Assembly: GCA_023052935.1 (NCBI GenBank)
Contig: CM041298.1
Location: 5,201,563-5,265,562, forward strand
Direction: 5' to 3'
Source of the DNA: Piezodorus guildinii
Taxonomy: Eukaryota; Arthropoda; Insecta; Hemiptera; Pentatomidae
Length of the DNA: 64,000 nt
In this document: one piece after another, positions 34,105-45,800 of the stretch
Numbering within the stretch: the stretch's first letter is position 1
Layout of the letters: each line of letters begins with the position of its first letter
Made by a program: the position numbers and the translations under genes
The notes under the pieces: model-generated
What the model was told of the DNA's origin: nothing
What the model saw: the letters and a program-made list of their open reading frames with translations, nothing else
The model's database searches: none

Positions 34105-35598
34105 TTTGGCTCCCAACTAGGTGTGGCTTAATTTGTTAAATATTAAGACTACGACAATCAGTGCACAATATATAGTTTAATAAGTTTTTTAAGTGTTATT
34201 TGTGAGCAAACAATATGGAGGACCAAGGAAATAATAGTTATTCAGATAGGACAGAAAAGATTCAGATGTTCAAGCAAATGATGATGATGATGGAAAAATT
34301 GGAACAAAAAATGGATAAATTTGGAACAGAAATATTAGAAACCTTTACAAGTGTTACAACAGAAATGAAAATTGATTCTCAGAAAAGAACCTTCCCTGAA
34401 GATGAAGAAAACAAGAATAAAGAGCCTACAGACCAAGAGTGTGAAACAGAAACATTAACTCATAATTGTACAGAAGAACCTCTATCAAAGACTGTACCTT
34501 TGGAAGATCCTACTGACCAATAGTGTGAAACAGTAAATACAATATGTACAGCAGAACCTGTGTTAATGACTAATCCCTGTAATTTTATAATTGAAGAGGC
34601 CCAGGACTTAATGACTAGCTCTATTTAAGTGAAGGAAAGTTTAAACATCAAAGAAGATCAGATTCATCGTGTGAAACTCAGTGGCAACAAATGCTTAACC
34701 TTCAGAACTTTAATAAGCTCCTTAAGTCACCAAAAAGACCTCAGGTGGTATTTTAGAGATTAAGTGTTTTAAATAATCTAAAAATAGGTTTCTCCATCTC
34801 CTATAATTATTTGTCACCAATTGTAAATTTAATTAATCAATACAGGAATGTTCTAACAAAAACTATTATCCTTTTTATTTTAAACTATGAGTTCTACCAA
34901 GGCTATATGGTCTTATATCATGTTAGGAAAGATTGAACACCTTATTACTTTTGGACATGGCAATCTTTATCCTTTTCCAGGGGATAAAATGGGATGATTA
35001 GCGCTACCTCCGCTAGATGAGCTAAAAAATGGGCAGTCTGAGTACTGTTCAGATTGAACCACACTAGAATTATCGATTAATAAATTGTAAATAATTTATT
35101 TATTGCTGAAGTTTTTTCATATTTATTTACGTAAAGTTCACAAATTAATTAGCTAAAAATTTATTATCAATTGCCAGCCTAAAACAAATTAATCTCTTGA
35201 CAAAAGTTATTTTATTTTTTTTTTAAACTTGTTAACCTGTTATTTTGTAGAGGTTTTCTTTCTAAATTTTTGTTTATATGCAACTAGACCTCTTTGTAAG
35301 TAAAATTTATTTATATAGTTTATTGTAAAAATATGATTAGTTTTATGTTCTTAATTGTCTAGAGTGCTTGTATCATTTTTATGGGTATATAGTTCTAGTA
35401 TATTTTGTCCTTAGTTAGATAACATTTATCCGTCAATGTAAAATATTGTATATAAACTTAATTTATAAACTATTGAAAACATTTGTAACAAAGAAGGTTT
35501 ATTCAAAGAAATTATGTGTATATTATAAAATAGAAATTTGAAGAAAAACAAATATATTTCCTTCCAAAATATTTTTTTTACCTAAGATTGGGGAGAAA
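34105..35598 (+). mobile_element. Internal region of LTR-like element, ORF-bearing form
   Basis: About 1.5 kb between LTR-like modules 1 and 2. It begins with a primer-binding-site-like TGGCTCCCAAC and ends with the polypurine run GATTGGGGAGAAA (35,586-35,598) directly before TGTAATATA. It contains one short frame (34,215-34,523). Unlike the later units it has no 174-bp repeats. There is no reverse transcriptase, so the element would be non-autonomous (LARD- or TRIM-like). Confidence 0.5.
34215..34523 (+). CDS. Unknown 102-aa coiled-coil protein in LTR-like element
   Basis: The ATG follows 'gagcaaacaat' and the frame runs 102 codons. Residues about 12-45 are methionine-, lysine- and glutamate-rich (KQMMMMMEKLEQKMDKFGTE), with heptad spacing suggesting a coiled coil. 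The second half is acidic and low in hydrophobics, with CETETLTHNCTEEPLS. The sequence EDPTDQ, stop, CETVNT.CTAEP after the TAG repeats the upstream TDQECETETLTHNCTEEP unit, so the stop probably interrupts a longer, repeat-containing protein that resumes to about 34,625. Its place just after a primer-binding-like site suggests a gag remnant, but there is no zinc knuckle and no family match I can name. Confidence 0.45.
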   Translation: MEDQGNNSYSDRTEKIQMFKQMMMMMEKLEQKMDKFGTEILETFTSVTTEMKIDSQKRTFPEDEENKNKEPTDQECETETLTHNCTEEPLSKTVPLEDPTDQ

Positions 35599-35607
35599 TG
35601 TAATATA

Positions 35608-35805
35608 TGTTAAATATCGATTGTATATGTAAAGATAGTTGTGGCACTGAACTTCCACCTAGGTGTACAGCAGCCCAACAACAAACAGTTCAGTCCAGTT
35701 GGTAGCGTCCCCTGCGCCATGTTGTTTGTATATATAGCAGTAATAAACAAGCTGTCCAGTACAAGGTTCTTTTATTCTACTGCCTAATACTCTATAACTT
35801 TAATA
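35608..35805 (+). repeat. Copia 1 left LTR
   Basis: Begins TGTTAAATATCGATTG and ends CTATAACTTTAATA. It contains TATATATAGCAGTAATAAAC, which holds a likely TATA/poly(A) region. Confidence 0.95.
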
Positions 35806-35913
35806 GGTTATGGGCCCAGAGTATTTTTGTTCAGAGCATAGTATTTGTGTATAGTGTCAACGCGTAGTCGCGAAGTGATATTATTTTATTAGTGATTTTT
35901 GTTTACCGGTACT

Positions 35914-36564
35914 ATGGCGTCAGTTACTACTTCAGGAGTTCCAGTACTGGTCGGAACAAGTTTTAACAGTTGGTTTTTCAGAATGTCATCTATTTTGGAA
36001 AGAGAACAGGTAAAAGATGTGTTGGAAGCAGATCCTCCTACCTCTAGTGCTGAGAAAAGGGAATTTCTCATTAAAGACTCGAAGGCAAAGTCCATCATTA
36101 TCCAAGGCATTTCAGATAAACATCTGGAAATAATCATGGATTGCCAAACTTCCAAGGAAATGATAAATGCTTTAAAGAAGGTTTTTGTCAGATCTACCTC
36201 TTTTTCAAAATTGACTTGGTACAGAAAGTTGATGGGCCTGAAATATTCTCTTCAAGGAAACATGGAAGAACATTTTCTGGCATTTGATACCATTATCCGA
36301 AACCTTCAAGAACAAGGCACAGTTCTAGGGGAGTCAGACAAGGTATGTCACCTTTTGATGTCTTTACCTGATGAATTCAACACAGTTGTGACAGCTCTAG
36401 AAACTAATTTAGAAGTCCAAATGGATTTTGTGCGAGCCAGACTTCTAGATACAGATACCAAGTTAAAGTCAAAGTCATCAGCTTGCGCATCAGAAGTATC
36501 ATTTAAAGCACAGAGTGGTTGCTTTATATGTGGGGATAAAAGACATTTCAAGGCACAATGTCCC
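35914..36564 (+). CDS. Copia 1 Gag with zinc knuckle, frameshifted at its end
   Basis: The ATG at 35,914 opens MASVTTSGVPVLVGTSFNSW. The Gag of copia-type elements follows (FDTIIRNLQEQG, then VCHLLMSLPDEFNTV), and a CCHC zinc knuckle CFICGDKRHFKAQC lies near residue 205, which binds packaged RNA. Directly after the knuckle the A run reads AAAA (CCCAAAATAAGC) where copy 2 has AAAAA, so this copy has lost one base. The frame leaves the polyprotein and ends at a stop near 36,654. Copy 2 is in frame, so I take this as a mutation, not programmed frameshifting. Confidence 0.9.
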
Positions 36565-38666
36565 AAAATAAGCAGAACCGTGGAAGTAAATCTTTTAATA
36601 GAAGCTTTCGTGGGAAAAGAAGAGGAACAATCCAGGGAAATTCGGCAGATGTAGAAGAAGAAGTTGTAATGGTGACCCTAAATTGTGGTAATATTAAACT
36701 ATCATCTAACAATGTGTTTTTAGTCGATTCAGGTGCAAGTAACCATCTTTTTAAGGCAGAATTGGAACCCCTTTTGTCAAATGTTTCGAATCTTGATCAT
36801 GATGTTGCCATACATATAGCTAATGGTGATAAGATGTTTACTAGAAAAGAAGGTACCCTAAGAGTAACCTCTCAAGGTAGGATTGTAAACATTAAAGGTT
36901 TAATAGTCCCGGGGTTAAAACATAATTTATTATCAGTGAGTGCAGTTACCTCAAAAGGCTTAAAAGTGATTACAGATTCTAAGGAGATGAAAATCTGTGG
37001 AAGAAATTTTAAGCTGAGTTGTCCACGTGTCAATGGATTGTACATATTTACTTTTGATGATCCCAGTAATAATCAAGTCAAGTGCAACATTTCAAGTGCT
37101 ACGGATGGAGATCTATGGCATAAACGGCTAGGACATTTGAATCGGCATGGACTCAAAAGTTTAGGATTACCCTATAGTGACAAGAAGTGTTCGGCATGCA
37201 TTGAAGGTAAGACTACTAGACAGCCCTTCTCAAATAATAGGAAACGCACATCAAAGGTGGGTGAATTAATTCACTCTGATATATGTGGTCCTTTCAATCC
37301 TGAATCAGTTGAAGGACATAGGTATATGCAGGTGATTTTGGATGACTTCACTCATTTTGTGCATGTCAAACTTCTCCATATGAAGAGCGAAGCTGAAACA
37401 AACCTGATGGATTATATAGCGGAACTAGAAAGGCAGCAGGGTGTCCCAGTGAAAAGGCTACGTTTAGATAATGGAGGAGAATTTACGTCTAAATTTTTTC
37501 AAAAATATTGTTCAGATAAAGGTATAAAATTAGAATATTCTTTGCCATATAGCCCTCAAATGAACGGAAAGAGTGAAAGAATGAATAGGACACTATTAGA
37601 CATGATGCGTACTAAGGTATCAGATTCCGGTATCCCCAAGTTCTTGTGGGGGGAAGCAGCTCGATGTTCTGCTTATGAACTGAATAGGTCACCTACTTCA
37701 GCCTTAAGTAAAGGTGAAACTCCCTCATTAATATGGAATGGCAGAAATGATCTGTCTAAACTTCGAATATTTGGTTGCCGAGCATGGCCTACCATTCTTC
37801 CTAAAGGTTCTAAATTGGATCCCAGAAGCAAGGAGGGGGTGATGGTTGGTTATTGTGGTGGTGGGTATAGGATTTGGTTGCCAGACGAGCAGAAAGTTAT
37901 TAGATCTAGAGATGTGATATTCGAGGAGAGCCAAATGCCCTATAAAGAAGTTAAAAATGTACCTATTGTCTATCATAATAGTGGTGGAAGCTATGAAGAG
38001 GGAAGGAAAAATGGTGAAGAGAATAACACTAATATTTCAGAGCAGCCAGAAGAAACTTCTAGACCTCAGAATGATTGTAATCCAGAGCAGTCAGAAAACC
38101 CTTCAAGACTTCAGAATGAAGAATCCAATCCAGAGCATTCAGAAGAAACTTCTAGACCTCAGAGAAACCGGTCAAAACCTCATTTCCTAAATGATTATGA
38201 GTTATATAATGCATACTGTATGGTAAGCCGATCAGATGGAGTTCCATCATCTTATGAGGATGCTAATAAAAAGGAGGAATGGCAGGAAGCCATTATTAAA
38301 GAACTAAAAGCTCATGAGAAGATGAACACTTGGTCTGAAGAGGAAGCACCGAATGGAAGTGTCCCAATCACAACTAAATGGGTTTTCACAGTGAAGGAAG
38401 ATGGAATCAAAAAGGCCAGATTGGTAGCAAGAGGGTTTGAAGAACAAACTCAAGGTGATTGTGTATTCAATTACTCACCAGTTTGCCGAATGGATACTGT
38501 AAGAACTCTCTTGTCATTTGCATGCCAAAACAATTGGAGTATTAGACAAGTTGATGTGCCAACAGCCTTTCTCAATGGCTCACTAGACTATCCTGTGTTT
38601 ATAAAACCACCTAAAGGTGTAAGTTGTTCTACAAAAACTCTAAACGAGCTAAACACATTGATATAA
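36564..38666 (+). pseudogene. Copia 1 protease-integrase-partial RT
   Basis: About 700 codons continue the polyprotein in the shifted frame. In order: aspartic protease (LVDSGASNHLF); the integrase zinc-binding HHCC (LWHKRLGHLNRHG, then CSACIEGK); the integrase core with catalytic D in HSDICGP, D in RLDNGGEFTSKFF and E in QMNGKSERMNRT; three tandem roughly 20-residue serine/glutamate/proline repeats (QPEETSRPQ / QSENPSRLQ / HSEETSRPQ) in the linker; and the start of reverse transcriptase (TTKWVFTVKEDG, ARLVARGFEEQ, RQVDVPTAFLNGSL). The frame then jumps into the RNase H tail out of frame and stops. The YVDD active site is absent, so this copy cannot reverse-transcribe itself. Confidence 0.93.
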
Positions 38667-38806
38667 AATTCCATTTTGTTAAAGATCTTATTTCCAAAGA
38701 AATAATATCTGTGGAACACATCAATTCTGACCGCAATGTGGCAGATTTGTTCACAAAACCACTTGCCTTTGATAAGTTTCAAATGTTTCGGAAGGGCTTT
38801 AATTAA
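38624..38806 (+). pseudogene. Copia 1 C-terminal polyprotein tail
   Basis: The residues KNSKRAKHIDIKFHFVKDL then VEHINSDRNVADLFTKPLAF are the conserved end of copia RNase H (the KHIDIKFHF and D..TKPL motifs). It is joined to the truncated reverse transcriptase by an internal deletion at about 38,625-38,640 and lies in another frame. Confidence 0.85.
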
Positions 38807-39043
38807 TTAATATATTAATGTCATGTATATATATTGTGCTAAAATTGTTGTACAGAATTTTGTAATAGTATAATATTTTACTTGCTTTGTTGTATAGAAT
38901 TTTTTTAATTGAATAATATTTTTACTTGTTTTGTGGTGTAGAATTATGTAGTAGAATAATATTTTTACTTGTTTTGTATGTGAGATACAATTGAATATTT
39001 ACTTGTGTATGTATATATTTGAAAACATTCAATTGAGGGGGTG

Positions 39044-39241
39044 TGTTAAATATCGATTGTATATGTAAAGATAGTTGTGGCACTGAACTTCCACCTAGGT
39101 GTACAGCAGCCCAACAACAAACAGTTCAGTCCAGTTGATAGCGTCCCCTGCGCCATGTTGTTTGTATATATAGCAGTAATAAACAAGCTGTCTAGTACAA
39201 GGTTCTTTTATTCTACTGCCTAATACTCTATAACTTTAATA
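39044..39241 (+). repeat. Copia 1 right LTR
   Basis: 198 bp, differing from the left LTR by G/A near position 95 and C/T near position 150. Confidence 0.95.
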
Positions 39242-39721
39242 ATATACCCATTTTTTATAATAATAGTATTTATTTATTATTGTGTTAGGCATGCTAACTA
39301 TAGGATAAAAATTTAAATTTAAATAACAGCTCCTGTTTGGCTGTTTGTTTACAAACATAAAATCCATTTTGGATGCCAAGTAAAAAGGTCACTAGAGGTA
39401 CAAATTGGCAGGTATCTTTATACCTGGTCAGTCAGTTAGTTATAAGTGGGGATCTGGAGAGGGGTGAGCTGTATGAATATGAAGAATCATTGTTAGCTTT
39501 GTTACATATTGTGTGTAAGTTATTATTATAATTACAAAGATAAATAATAAAAATGTGCCTGATTGTCAAGAACCCATACCACATCCTGAGAGTAAAAGGA
39601 GTAATAATGAAATAAATATTTATGTGAAATAATTTTTTTTAAAAGAATATACTTTTTAAAAATAAGCATATTACACTATGTGGGTGTCATCTGATAGCAT
39701 CCTTGCTCTATTGATCATATT

Positions 39722-40598
39722 AGGCACTAAAGGTAAGTCCTAATTTAAATTATGTTAAGGCAGATATTGTTGTGATACGATAACCAGGAGAGTGGTACCA
39801 ATATGTCAACAAGTAATTTATCTAGCTTGGAGATTTCGTATAGGATATGAAATAAATACTAAGAATAGAGAAGAGCAAGTGATTTCTGATAGAAGGCACT
39901 TAAGGTAAGTCCTAATTTAAATTATCTTAATGTAGATAATGTGATACAATAACCAGGAGAGTGGTACCAATATGTCAACAAGTGGTTTATCAAGCTTCGG
40001 AGATTTCGTGTAGGATATGAAATAAATACTAGGAATAAAGAAGAGCAAGTGATTTCCGATAGATGGCACTAAAGGTAAGTCCTAATGTAGATTATGTTAA
40101 GGCAGATATTGTTGTGATACGATAACCAGGTGAGTGGTACCAATATGTCAACAAGTGGTTTATCTAGCTTCAGAGATTTGGTGTAAGATATGAAATAAAT
40201 ACTAAGAATAAAGTAGAGGAAGATATTTCTGATAGAAGGCAGTAAAGGTAAGTCCTAATTTAAATTATGTTAATGTAGATATTGTTGTGATGCGATAACC
40301 AGGTGAGTGGTACCAATATGCCAACAAGTGGTTTATCAAGCTTCAGAGATTTCTTGTAGGATATGAAATAAATACTAGGAATAAAGAAGAGTAAGCGATT
40401 TCCAATAGAAAGCACTAAAGGTAAGTCCTAATTTAAATTATGTTAATGTAGATATTGTTGTGATACAATAACCAGGTGAGTGGTACCAATATGTCAACAA
40501 GTGGTTTATCTAGCTTCAGAGATTTCGTGAAGGATATGAAATAAATACTAAGAATAAAGAAGAGCAAGTAATTTCTGATAGAGGGTACTAAAGGTAAT
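39722..40598 (+). repeat. 174-bp satellite, block 1 (about 5 monomers)
   Basis: Each monomer contains AAAGGTAAGTCCTAATTT, TTGTTGTGATACGATAACCA, GAGTGGTACCAATATGTC, 'caagcttcagagattt' and 'ggatatgaaataaatactaa'. The block ends where GGTAAGTCC changes to GGTAATTTTTTTCTTTC. Monomers differ by a few percent. Confidence 0.92.
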
Positions 40599-41020
40599 TT
40601 TTTTCTTTCTAAATTATTTTATTATATGAACATTGATCAGTTAGTAAAAATTATGTATTTAATGAAAATAAATCTATCATATTAATATTTCACTGTTTTC
40701 GTCTGAATTTGTTTATACAGTTTATTTCGCAGATGTGATTAGTTTTAATATGTTCTTAATTGTATATAGACTTAGTGTATATCTTTTGTGTATATCGTCA
40801 TTGTATATTTAGTTTGTACATATGTAGTTTTCAAGGTAAAAGAAAAAAAAAATATTACTAATAAAAATGCTGCAATATATTATATAAGCTATTTATATAT
40901 AAGGTGTTAAAAATTGTAACTAAATGGGTTTATTGAGTATGTTTTAAAAAATGATAAATTAAAAAAAAAATATATTTCTTTCCAAAATATTTTTTTTTTT
41001 TAAATAGGATTGGGGAGAAA
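40599..41020 (+). other. 3' internal region of LTR-like unit with polypurine tract
   Basis: AT-rich and partly homologous to 35,240-35,598 (GATTAGTTTTAATATGTTCT, 'ttccaaaatattttttt'). It ends GATTGGGGAGAAA immediately before module 3. Confidence 0.6.
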
Positions 41021-41464
41021 TGTAATATACCCATTTTTCTATAAAGTATACAATTATTTATTGTTTAAAAATTATTTTAGGCAGGCTAACTATTAGATAC
41101 AAAATAGAATTAAAATAAAAATTAAGAGCTCCAATTTGAATGTTTGTTTGTAAACATAACCTCCATTTTGGATGCAAGGGACACTGCAGGTAAAAAGCCA
41201 GGTAGAAGAAAGATACCTGGTCATAGTCAGTTTTTGAGTGGGGTGCTGGGGAGGTAGGAATTGCTGTCTGAACATGGAGAATAATTATAGTTAGCCTGCA
41301 TATTGTTTGTGTTATGTTTGTAAGTGATTATTATAATTAAAAAGTGCCTGATTGTCAAGAACCCATACCATACCCTGAGAGTAAAATGAGTTTTAATGAA
41401 GTAAATATTTATATGTATTGATTTTTTATTAAAAGCAATATTATTTAAAAATAAACATATTATA
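41021..41464 (+). repeat. LTR-like module 3 (longest uninterrupted copy)
   Basis: TGTAATATACCCATTTTTCT through CATATTATA, about 444 bp. There is no coding capacity; the roughly 60-codon minus frame at 41,093-41,275 recurs in modules 4 and 5 merely because the module is repeated. Confidence 0.65.
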
Positions 41465-42868
41465 CTAGCTTAAGAGATTTCTTGTAGGATATGAAATAAA
41501 TACTAAGAATATGGAAGACCAAGTGAATTCCGATAGAAGGCAGTAAATGTAAGTCCTGATTTAAATTATGTTAATGTAGATAATTTTGTGATACAATAAC
41601 CATGAGAGTGGTACCAATTTGTCAACAAGTAGTTAATCAAGCATCAGGGATTATGTATAGGATATGAAATAAATACTAAGAATAAAGAAGTGCAAGTGAC
41701 TTCCGATAGAAGGCAGTAAAAGTAAGTCCTAATTTAAATTATGTTAATGTAGATAATTTTGTGATACAATAACCAGGAGAGTGGTACCAATATGTCAACA
41801 AGTGGTATATCAAGCTTCAGAGATTTTGTGTAGGATATGAAATAAATACTAAGAATAAAGAAGAGCAAGCGATTTCCAATAGAAAGCACTTAATGTAAGT
41901 CCTAATTCAAATTATGTTAAGGCAGATATTGTTGTGATGCGATAACCAGGTGAGTGGTACCAATATGTCAACAAGTGGTTTATCAAACATCAGAGATTTC
42001 GTGTACGATATGAAATAAATACTAAGAATAAAGAAGAGCAAGTGACTTCCGATAGGCGGCAGTAAAAGTAAGTCCTAATTTAAATTATGTTAATGTAGAT
42101 AATGTTGTGAAACAATAACCAGGTGAGTGGTACCAATATGTCAACAAGTGGTTTATCAAGCTTCAGAGATTTGATGTAGGATATGAAATAAATACTAAGA
42201 ATAAAGAAGTGCAAGTGACTTCCGATAGAAGGCAGTAAAGATAAGTCCTAATTTAAATTATGTTAATGTAGATATTGTTGTGATACGATAACCATGTGAG
42301 TGGTACCATTATGTCAACAAGTGGTTTATCAAACTTCAGAGATTTCGTGTACGATATGAAATAAATACTAAGAATATGGAAGACCAAGTGAATTCCGATA
42401 GAAGGCAGTAAATGTAAGTCCTAATTTAAATTATGTAAATATGTTGTTGACCAATATGTCAACAAGAGGTTTATCAAGCTTCAGAGATTTCCTGTACGAT
42501 ATGAAATAAATACTAAGAATAAAGAAGAGCAAGTGATTTCTGATAGAAGACAGTAAAGGTAAGTCCTAATTTAAATTATGTAAAGGCAGATATTGTTGTG
42601 ATACGATAACCAGGAGAGTGGCACCAATATGTCAAAAAGTGGTTTATCAAGCTTCAGAGATTTCGTATAGGATATGAAATAAATACTAGGAATAAAGAAG
42701 AGCAAGCGATTTCAAATAGAAAGCACAAAAGGTATGTCCTAATTTAAATTATGTTAATATAGATATTGTTGTGATATGATAACCAGGTGAGTGGTAACAA
42801 TATGTCAACTAGTGGTTTATCAAGCTTCAGAGATTTCGTGTAGGATATGAAATAAATACAAATACTAA
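41465..42868 (+). repeat. 174-bp satellite, block 2 (about 8 monomers)
   Basis: Same monomer as block 1. One monomer near 42,425-42,470 is shortened ('aaatatgttgttgaccaat') and recurs in the same form at 46,610, 47,855 and 49,675, marking higher-order duplication. Confidence 0.92.
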
Positions 42869-42891
42869 GAAGGGTTTATTGAGTATGTTTT

Positions 42892-45800
42892 AAAAAATGA
42901 TAATAATAATAATAATAATAATAATAATAGGCTTACCGAACCCGAAGGTTCGATGCCGATACCACCAAACTTCGCCTGCACAGACTCGTCCAATGTTCAC
43001 CGGTCAAGCCCAAGCCCCCGAGATCAGCCTTAATGCAATCCTCCCATCGACGCTTCGGCCTACCTTTCGGACGCCTACCAGTCGGTTCAGCGAATACCAA
43101 CTTTCTCGAAATCCGTTCCTCACTAAGCCCAACAACTTTACGCGCCCATTTGAGTCTCCGCGATGCTATCAACTCAATTATATTCACAGAGTACAAACTC
43201 CGCAATTCCGCGTTGTGCAACCTTCTAAACTCCCCAGTGGCCTCATCTCTCTTCGGACCAAATATTTTACGCAGTACCTTATTCTCGAAAACCTTAAGCC
43301 GTTGTTCATCCTTCAAAGTAAGCGGCCATGTTTCGCATCCGTAAAGAACCGTTGGAAGAATAATAGTTTTATAAATTCTAACCTTTAAGTTTTTAGACAG
43401 AAGCCGCGAGCTAAGCAATTTAGCAACCGAATAATAACACGCATTTCCCACCTTTAACCGGGACTTTATTTCTTCTTGGATTTCATTTTTTCTTGTTATC
43501 ATTGAACCTAAATACTTGAATTTCTCTACGTGTTCAAAAGTATGACCTGAAATATTAATATCATCAAGATCGCCACCATTTCTGCAACTAATCATATATT
43601 TCGTCTTATCGGTATTTAATTCGAGACCTATTTGTTTACCGGCTTTTATTAACACACTTGTATTTAGTTGTATAGTTTCCGTGTCTTCACCTAGCAGTAC
43701 CAGATCATCGGCATACCCCAAAACCGGAATCTTGTCACCCATATTTAAGCCTTTCTCGGTACACATCACCTTTTCTATGACATACTCTAAGGCTATATTA
43801 AACAAAACAGGTGAAAGGGAGTCACCCTGTTTCAAACCCGATCGCACCTCAAATCTCTCGGAGTAATTATGACCGATTCTAACTTTATGAAATGTTTCCG
43901 ACAAACACATCTCTACTAGGTTTACTAACTTTTTAGGTATCCCCTGTTCAATCATGATGTTATATAGCTTCTGACGGTCTATGGAATCATAGGCCTTTTT
44001 AAAATCTATATAAAGTTGATGGACTACACCGTTGTATTCCAGCTTCTTCTCTAATATTTGACGTAAGGAAAATATTTGATCAATAGTCGAGCGATTCCGC
44101 CTAAAACCACATTGGTAGTCTCCGATAATTTCCTCAGCGTATTCCGTGATTCGGCTAGTTAGTATTGACGAGAATATTTTATAGCATACTGGGAGAAGAG
44201 AGATCCCACGATAGTTGTTACAATCCGTCCTCGGTCCTTTTTTGTGAATCGGAATAAGTATTGATTCTTTCCATTCTTCGGGTATTTTTTCATTTTCCCA
44301 GATCTTTTTAACTAAAACATGTAATTTGGAAACGCCCGCTTCTCCACACGCTTTGATTAATTCACTCGTGATATTATCATTTCCTGCAGCTTTATACCGT
44401 TTTAATTTTCCTATAGCCATTTTAACTTCCTCTTTACTCGGTGCGTCTACCCATGGTTCAGCGCTCTGGTATTCAGAGGGAGGAGATTGATTATTATTTT
44501 CCGTATTTAGAATGCCGTCAAAGTGTTGTTTAAATTTATTTAATATCTCAGTCGGATCCGCAATTATGTTGTTATTCGCATCTTTAACCCCATTCAATAG
44601 AGGTTTAAATCTTTTACGCGATTTGTTTATACCTTTGTACATCTCTCTTACGTTATTTTCGCTTCTGTGTTTTTCTATTTCTATTATTTTGCCTTTAAGA
44701 TACTCTCTTTTCTTATTTTTTAAGAATTTTGAAGTTTCGTTTTTTACTAATCGAAAGTAAGCCACATTATTATCGCTTGGATTATTTAAGGAATTCAGTT
44801 TAGCGGTTTTTCTTTTTTCACACATATTTTGACAATCCCTGTCGAACCAAGGTTTGTTCTTTTTATTTTCGATTTTCCCAAGACATAAGTTACCGACCTC
44901 TTTAATATTATCCCTGATCCCTTCCCATAATTTGTTTACATCTTCGTGTTCCTCGTCTGAAGATTCCAGATCATCGAACCTATTTTTTACTTCTATCGCG
45001 AATTGTTTTCTAATTTCGGGGTTGTTCAATTTAACAACATCAAAATTCTCGGGATGAATATAGTTCGGTGTTCTCTTTTTTGTATTTAGTTTTTGTCGAA
45101 GTTTCGCGATTACTAATTCATGATCAGATCCGCATTCTGCACCACGATACGATCTCACGTTAATTATGCTACTTTGCCATCTGTTTTGTACTAAAATATG
45201 ATCTATTTGATTCCGAGTTTGTCCATCCGGCGATGTCCACGTATACTTATGAATGTCCTTATGTTTAAACGTAGTACTTTTGATTATAAGGTTTTTCGAA
45301 ATGGCAAAGTTTATTAGTCGGGTCCCATTATCATTACTATATTTGTGCAAACTTTCTTTACCGATTGTAGGACGATATACTTCTTCCCTTCCAACCTTTG
45401 CGTTCGCGTCACCTAGTATTATTTTAATGTAATTTCGCGGTAAATTATCGTAAACCGACTCTAGTTTATCATAAAATTCGCATTTTACTTCATCATCACT
45501 ATCCTCGGTGGGAGAATGAATGTTTATAAACGCGATTTTATACCAACGCCCTTGAAATATAGCAACCGATATTCTTTCACTAAAGAACTGTACATCCCGT
45601 AATGCGGAAAGAAATCTATTCCTAATCAGAAACCCGGTACCTAAACAATAATTAACGCTCCCCCCGTACCAAATAGTGTACTTTCCTTCTGTTAACGAAC
45701 CCTCCCCTGGCCAGCGAACCTCTTGTAATGCAACGATATCTAAATGGTACCCTTAACTTCATTCGCGACCGACTTTAACCCACCTGCCGTATTTAAACTT

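Larger units (their letters stand above)
35608..39241 (+). mobile_element. Copia retrotransposon 1, RT-deleted
   Basis: The 198-bp LTRs at 35,608-35,805 and 39,044-39,241 differ at only two positions that I see. The target duplication is ATATA (35,603-35,607 and 39,242-39,246). The primer-binding site GGTTATGGGCCCAGAG (35,806-35,821) is complementary to the anticodon region of initiator tRNA-Met, the half-tRNA priming known from Drosophila copia. The polypurine tract TTGAGGGGG ends just before the right LTR. The interior is about 3.2 kb instead of about 4.5 because most of the reverse transcriptase/RNase H region is missing. Confidence 0.95.
35599..39675 (+). repeat. LTR-like module 2, split by copia
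   Basis: TGTAATATA (35,599-35,607) continues at 39,247 (CCCATTTTTTATAATAA) and ends CATATTACA at 39,675. Without the copia insertion it is about 438 bp, with TGTAATA...TATTACA inverted ends as expected of an LTR. The same junction is uninterrupted at 41,021, 46,231 and 47,479. Confidence 0.65.

Noticed and set aside
41093..41275. 60-codon minus-strand frame recurring at 46,303 and 47,551
   Set aside because: Its recurrence follows from duplication of the LTR-like module. It is short and has no recognisable domain.
42897..43388. 163-codon plus-strand frame opposite the RTE gene
   Set aside because: It is the antisense shadow of the reverse-transcriptase C-terminus and starts in the (ATA)n tail.
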